Shown piece by piece: positions 60,225-64,000 of a DNA stretch of 64,000 nucleotides. This stretch comes from an uncultured Clostridia bacterium (GTDB lineage Bacteria > Bacillota > Clostridia > Christensenellales > CAG-138). Numbering within the stretch: the first letter of the stretch is position 1; every line of letters starts with the position of its first letter. The position numbers and the translations under genes were made by a program. The notes below the pieces were generated by a model. That model was given only the letters and a program-made list of their open reading frames with translations. It was not told where the DNA came from and ran no database searches. The stretch spans positions 62,001 to 126,000 of the forward strand of contig CAKTYU010000001.1 in NCBI GenBank assembly GCA_934633985.1, given 5' to 3'.

Positions 60225-60959
60225 ATGTCAGTTATTTCCATGAAACAGCTTCTTGAAGCAGGCGTACACTTCGGCCATCAGACCCGCCGCTGGAACCCCA
60301 AGATGAAGGAATACATCTTCACCGAGCGCAACGGCATCTACATCATCGACCTTCAGAAGACCGTCAAGAAGGCTGAGGAGGCCTACAACTTCGTCCGCAG
60401 CGTTTCCGAGGCTGGCGACAGCGTGCTTTTCGTAGGCACCAAGAAGCAGGCTCAGGAATCCATCGAGCAGGAAGCAAAGCGCTGCGAGATGTTCTATGTA
60501 AACCAGCGCTGGCTGGGCGGCATGCTCACCAACTTCAAGACCATCCAGACCCGTATAGCGAAGCTCCGCAAGATCGAGAAGATGGAAGCGGACGGCGACT
60601 TCGCATATCTCCCCAAGAAGGAAGTCATCAAGCTCAAGGCCGAGCAGGAGAAGTTAGAAAAGAACCTTTCCGGCATTAAGGATATGAAGAAGCTCCCCGG
60701 CGCAATGTTCGTCGTGGATCCCCGCAAGGAGCACATCGCCGTAATGGAAGCCCGCGCTCTGGGCATCCCCGTGGTAGCTATTGTCGATACCAACTGTGAC
60801 CCCGACGAGGTGGATTATGCTATCCCCGGCAACGACGACGCTATCCGCGCAGTCAAGCTCATCGCCTCCAAGATGGCTGACGCCGTGCTGGAGGGCCGTC
60901 AGGGCGAGCAGATGATGGACGCAGCAGCCGAAGAAGAAGCCGCTGGCGACGATTTTTAA
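60225..60959 (+). CDS. rpsB: 30S ribosomal protein S2
   Basis: 244 residues. MKQLLEAGVHFGHQTRRWNP and the late VVAIVDTNCDPDEVDYAIPG are classical. Codon use shifts to ATC and CGC, unlike the neighbours (ATA, AGG), showing strong expression. Followed by tsf 36 bp on. Confidence 0.98.
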   Translation: MSVISMKQLLEAGVHFGHQTRRWNPKMKEYIFTERNGIYIIDLQKTVKKAEEAYNFVRSVSEAGDSVLFVGTKKQAQESIEQEAKRCEMFYVNQRWLGGMLTNFKTIQTRIAKLRKIEKMEADGDFAYLPKKEVIKLKAEQEKLEKNLSGIKDMKKLPGAMFVVDPRKEHIAVMEARALGIPVVAIVDTNCDPDEVDYAIPGNDDAIRAVKLIASKMADAVLEGRQGEQMMDAAAEEEAAGDDF

Positions 60960-60995
60960 TTTTAAAATATACTTTTAACAGGAGGTCAGGCATAT

Positions 60996-61886
60996 ATGTT
61001 TACCGCTAAAGACGTAATGGCCCTGCGCGAAATGAGCGGCGCCGGCATGATGGACTGCAAGAAGGCGCTCACCGCCTGCGAGGGCGACATGGACAAGGCA
61101 ATGGATTATCTTCGCGAGAAGAGCCTTGCCGCTTCCGCAAAGAAGGCTGCCCGTATAGCCGCCGAGGGTATTGTAAGCGGCTATGTTACCGACGACCACA
61201 AGGTCGGCGCTATCGTAGAGGTTAACTGCGAGACCGATTTTGTCGCCAAGACCGATGACTTTAAGGCTCTGGTGAATGACGTTGCCAAGCTGGTAGTTGA
61301 AAAGAATCCCGCCGATGTAGACGCGCTCATGGCTCTGGACTGCGGCGACGGCACTGTTGCCGAGATGATCAACCGTGCAGTTGCCAAGATCGGCGAGAAG
61401 ATAACCATCCGCCGCTTTGCCCGCATGGAGGGCCAGCTAATAGATACCTATATCCATCTGGGCGGCAAGATCGGCGTTATAGTAGCCGCCAAGACGGAGG
61501 ACGCAGACAAGGCAAAGGCCGCCGTACACGACGTTGCCATGCACATCGCCGCCGCGAAGCCCAGCGTGCTCCATCGCGATGAGGTGGATCCCACCGAGCT
61601 GGACAAGGAGCGCGAGATACTGCGCGCCCAGGCTCTGAACGAGCCCAAGCCCAAGCCCGCAAACATCATCGAGAAGATGGTAGAGGGCCGCATCTCCAAG
61701 TACTACAAGGAGGTCTGCCTGCTTGAGCAGCCCTTCGTTAAGAACCCCGACCAGAGCGTTGACCAGATGCTCAAGGAGCACGGCGGCGTAGAGTTGGTAG
61801 CCTTTGTCCGCTTTGAGATGGGCGAGGGCCTCCAGAAGCGTCAGGATAACTTCGCCGAGGAAGTTATGGGCCAGATGAACAAGTAA
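60996..61886 (+). CDS. tsf: Elongation factor Ts
   Basis: 296 residues. N-terminal UBA-like domain (VMALREMSGAGMMDCKKAL), then EIVTDFV-type core (VEVNCETDFVAKTDDF). Exchanges nucleotide on EF-Tu. Codon use as in rpsB. Ends at a strong terminator. Confidence 0.97.
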   Translation: MFTAKDVMALREMSGAGMMDCKKALTACEGDMDKAMDYLREKSLAASAKKAARIAAEGIVSGYVTDDHKVGAIVEVNCETDFVAKTDDFKALVNDVAKLVVEKNPADVDALMALDCGDGTVAEMINRAVAKIGEKITIRRFARMEGQLIDTYIHLGGKIGVIVAAKTEDADKAKAAVHDVAMHIAAAKPSVLHRDEVDPTELDKEREILRAQALNEPKPKPANIIEKMVEGRISKYYKEVCLLEQPFVKNPDQSVDQMLKEHGGVELVAFVRFEMGEGLQKRQDNFAEEVMGQMNK

Positions 61887-61897
61887 AACCCACTTTT

Positions 61898-61930
61898 AAA
61901 AGGAACACCCTTTCCGGTGTTCCTTTTTTG
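61898..61930 (+). terminator. Terminator of rpsB-tsf
   Basis: 12-bp stem (61898-61909 with 61916-61927), loop CTTTCC, T-run included. Confidence 0.92.
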
Positions 61931-61993
61931 TTATATAATGTATTTGGTGAAAATCGGTCAAGACCGTAATAATAGCTTTAAGGAGCGGAAAAA

Positions 61994-62698
61994 ATGCTGA
62001 AATACAAGAGAATATCACTTAAGCTCTCCGGCGAGGCCATGGGCGGCGCACAGGCCGTGGATTTTGACAAGGCGGAGGCTATTGCAAAGCAGGTGGCGCG
62101 GCTGCATGAGCTTGGGGCGGAGATAGGCATAACCATAGGCGGCGGCAATATATGGCGCGGACGCAGCTCCGGCGATATGGACCGCAACAGGGCGGATCAG
62201 ATGGGTATGCTGGCCACGGTTATAAACTCGCTTGCCGTGCAGGACTGCCTGCTTAAGCTCGGGGTGCCCACAGTTGTAATGTCCTCCATAGATATGCCGA
62301 GGATAGCGGACGGCTATTCCTCCCGCGCCGCCCACGCCGCACTCGACGCGGGCAAGGTGGTCATATTCGCGGGAGGCAGCGGGCTGCCATTCTTTTCCAC
62401 CGATACCGCAGCGGCGCTTAAGGCCGCCGAGATAGGCGCGGATGCGATGCTGCTTGCAAAGAACGTGGACGCGGTATATTCCGACGACCCGCGGAAAAAC
62501 CCGAACGCGATAAGGTATTCGCACCTCACCTATGACGAGGTCATAGAGCGCGAGCTCAAGGCTACCGACCTAACCGCTATAACGCTTTGCAAGGAGCAGC
62601 GCATACCCATACTCGCCTTCGCCATGGCGGATCCGGACAACGTGGTAAGGGCCGTCCGGGGCGAGAGCGTGGGCACGCTGATAGATGACGTAAAGTAG
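61994..62698 (+). CDS. pyrH: UMP kinase
   Basis: 234 residues. ISLKLSGEAMGG at the start, GGGNIWRGRS, and ATDLTAITLC are UMP kinase marks. It makes UDP from UMP. AAGGAG before the ATG. The rpsB-tsf-pyrH-frr order is nearly universal. Confidence 0.97.
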   Translation: MLKYKRISLKLSGEAMGGAQAVDFDKAEAIAKQVARLHELGAEIGITIGGGNIWRGRSSGDMDRNRADQMGMLATVINSLAVQDCLLKLGVPTVVMSSIDMPRIADGYSSRAAHAALDAGKVVIFAGGSGLPFFSTDTAAALKAAEIGADAMLLAKNVDAVYSDDPRKNPNAIRYSHLTYDEVIERELKATDLTAITLCKEQRIPILAFAMADPDNVVRAVRGESVGTLIDDVK

Positions 62699-62811
62699 GG
62701 TATAAAGCGGGCGATACTGTGAACAATCTCTAATTGGGGATTGTGCGAAGCAGGCATTTCCTGTAAAATATAGCTGGGATTTCATAAGATAAACTTTCAG
62801 GAGGTTCAAAT

Positions 62812-63363
62812 ATGGACGCTGTCGCAACCGCAAAAGAAAAAATGACCAAAACCGTAGCCGCATTGGAGCGCGACCTCGGAACGCTCAAGGCCGGGCGTGC
62901 GAACCCCCAGGCGCTTGACCGCATAATGGTTGACTATTACGGCTCCCAGGTGCCGATAAACCAGCTTGGCAATATTTCCTCCCCCGAGGCAAGGCTGCTG
63001 GTGATCTCCCCTTATGACGCCACGATGATAAAGGAAATAGAAAAGGCCATACAGAAGTCCGACCTGGGCATCAATCCCAGCAACGACGGCCGCCTCATAC
63101 GCCTTGTGTTCCCGGAGCTCACCGAGGAGCGCCGCAAGGAGCTGGTAAAGCTCGTCCGCAAGAAGGGCGAGGAGTCCAAGGTGGCCATACGCTCCATCCG
63201 CCGCGACGCCATAGATAACATCAAGAAGGCCAAGAAGGACGGGGAGCTGACAGAGGACGACCAGAAGCGCCAGGAGGAGCAGGCGCAAAAGGCCACCGAC
63301 GAGTTCATAAAGAACATCGACAAGGTCATTGCCGACAAGGAAAAGGAGATAATGACGGTTTGA
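62812..63363 (+). CDS. frr: Ribosome recycling factor
   Basis: 183 residues. LGTLKAGRANPQALDRIMVDYYG and PLTEERRKELVK-type text (FPELTEERRKELVKLVRKKG) identify it. It splits post-termination ribosomes with EF-G. AGGAGG before the ATG. Overlaps the next mini-gene. Confidence 0.97.
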   Translation: MDAVATAKEKMTKTVAALERDLGTLKAGRANPQALDRIMVDYYGSQVPINQLGNISSPEARLLVISPYDATMIKEIEKAIQKSDLGINPSNDGRLIRLVFPELTEERRKELVKLVRKKGEESKVAIRSIRRDAIDNIKKAKKDGELTEDDQKRQEEQAQKATDEFIKNIDKVIADKEKEIMTV

Positions 63364-63560
63364 TATCCGTACTTGGATACGAGCTTGCAAGGGCGAAGGA
63401 GCTGCTGGAGGCCGAAGGATACAGCGTGAAATGCATAGAGACCCGCAGCCGCAAGGGACTTAACGGCAACGAAAAACGGGTGATAAGGCAGCGCGCCGAC
63501 GGCGATTCGGCAGAGCTTGTATGGGCCCTGTTCAAAACAGACTGCGAATATGGGGGATAG
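63360..63560 (+). CDS. Single PASTA-like domain mini-protein
   Basis: 66 residues, TTG start overlapping the frr stop (TTGA), with AAAAGGAG 12 bases before it. GYELARAKELLEAEGYSVKCIE followed by RVIRQRADGDSAELVWAL follows the PASTA domain pattern (A-x-x-L-L-x-x-x-G and V-x-x-Q-x-x-x-G). It has no signal peptide, so it would be cytoplasmic, which is odd for PASTA. Lies between frr and uppS. Confidence 0.65.
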   Translation: MISVLGYELARAKELLEAEGYSVKCIETRSRKGLNGNEKRVIRQRADGDSAELVWALFKTDCEYGG

Positions 63561-63606
63561 CGGTTAGTTCCGCGTCCCCCTTTGCATCGGAGGATAGTTT
63601 TACACA

Positions 63607-64000
63607 ATGGCAAGGATACAGCCTCAAAGCGCGGGCCTTGCGCCGGAGCTTCCGCGGCATGTAGGCATAATAATGGACGGAAACGGCCGTTACGCCACGC
63701 GGCGTGGACTGCCCAGAAAGCTGGGCCACCGGGCGGGCATGGAGCGGCTGCGGGGACTTATACGCTTTTCGTCGGATATCGGCATAGAGGCGCTGTCGCT
63801 GTACGCCTTTTCCACCGAGAACTGGAAGCGGCCCAGAGAAGAGATAGGTGCGCTGTTCGACCTTTTTCTGGAGTACTTTATAAGCGAGCTGGACGAACTG
63901 GACAAGAACAACGTCTGCATACGCATAATGGGCGATATGTCCGCATTTCCGGAAAAGATGGGGCAGGAGACCGACGAGGCCATGCACAAGACCAGAAACA
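63607..64000 (+). CDS. uppS: Isoprenyl transferase UppS (3' end outside window)
   Basis: 131 residues visible. HVGIIMDGNGRYATRRG (Asp of the pyrophosphate site; Tyr where most have Trp) and the later FSTENWKRPREEI are diagnostic of cis-prenyltransferases. It makes undecaprenyl diphosphate for cell-wall synthesis. The frame is open to the window edge. Confidence 0.95.
   Translation, partial: MARIQPQSAGLAPELPRHVGIIMDGNGRYATRRGLPRKLGHRAGMERLRGLIRFSSDIGIEALSLYAFSTENWKRPREEIGALFDLFLEYFISELDELDKNNVCIRIMGDMSAFPEKMGQETDEAMHKTRN

Noticed and set aside
1..64000. CRISPR arrays, tRNA or rRNA genes
   Set aside because: No regularly spaced repeats and no tRNA- or rRNA-like sequence noticed on either strand.

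Overview
The window is a chromosomal stretch of a spore-forming, anaerobic low-to-mid-GC Firmicute of class Clostridia. The evidence is the cotJABC spore-coat genes, the ireB-ruvX-DUF1292 trio, T-box leaders, an Rrf2/IscS/IscU operon and a 2-hydroxyacyl-CoA-dehydratase-type double-cubane protein. Most genes are moderately GC-rich and use ATA for Ile and AGG for Arg heavily; rpsB and tsf switch to ATC and CGC, as highly expressed genes do. I cannot name the genus.

Layout. 1-7540: recJ (5' truncated by the window edge), apt, bifunctional rel, dtd, a metallo-beta-lactamase-fold hydrolase and hemZ. 7550-11403: a T-box-controlled hisS-aspS operon ending in an RseC-like gene. 11447-21194: glyA, an MFS permease, trpS, dnaX-ybaB-recR, a secreted protein of unknown function and an ABC-F ATPase. 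21344-24713: an NlpC/P60 cell-wall hydrolase, an HD hydrolase and a mosaic surface protein. 24772-27930: a TrpXYZ-type ABC transporter behind a T-box leader with a Trp (TGG) specifier. 28029-35783: YccF, a lipid kinase, MATE, an SDR plus serine-palmitoyltransferase-like pair, a PAP2-like protein, an amber-interrupted gene, and a PadR + HAAS-SEDS pair. 35824-40294: pepT and a second, paralogous ABC transporter whose leader encodes a Tyr-rich peptide (YYYYFY) in front of a terminator with a matching antiterminator, i.e. a classical ribosome-stalling attenuator.

Most notable: cotJC is split in two. Its 3' third lies at 40631-40834 and its 5' two thirds at 53361-53767, both on the minus strand. 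A 12,528-bp element with a large serine recombinase at one end separates them. The outer ends of the element carry inverted arms (24 of 28 positions matching) around a shared dinucleotide. Joining the halves at that dinucleotide restores an in-frame 202-residue CotJC and recreates a Glu codon that aligns with a manganese ligand of Mn-catalases. This is the architecture of a skin-type intervening element excised during sporulation. Its cargo is a LysR-yedF-cysteine desulfurase-DUF3343 (selenium-type) cluster, a C_GCAxxG_C_C protein, a TDT transporter, a double-cubane reductase with a second DUF3343, and a pst phosphate transporter whose pstS carries a one-base frameshift.

54042-64000: cotJB and cotJA, a large membrane-anchored protein, iscR-iscS-iscU, a 52-residue small gene, ireB-ruvX-DUF1292, then rpsB-tsf, pyrH, frr, a PASTA-like mini-gene and uppS (3' truncated by the window edge).
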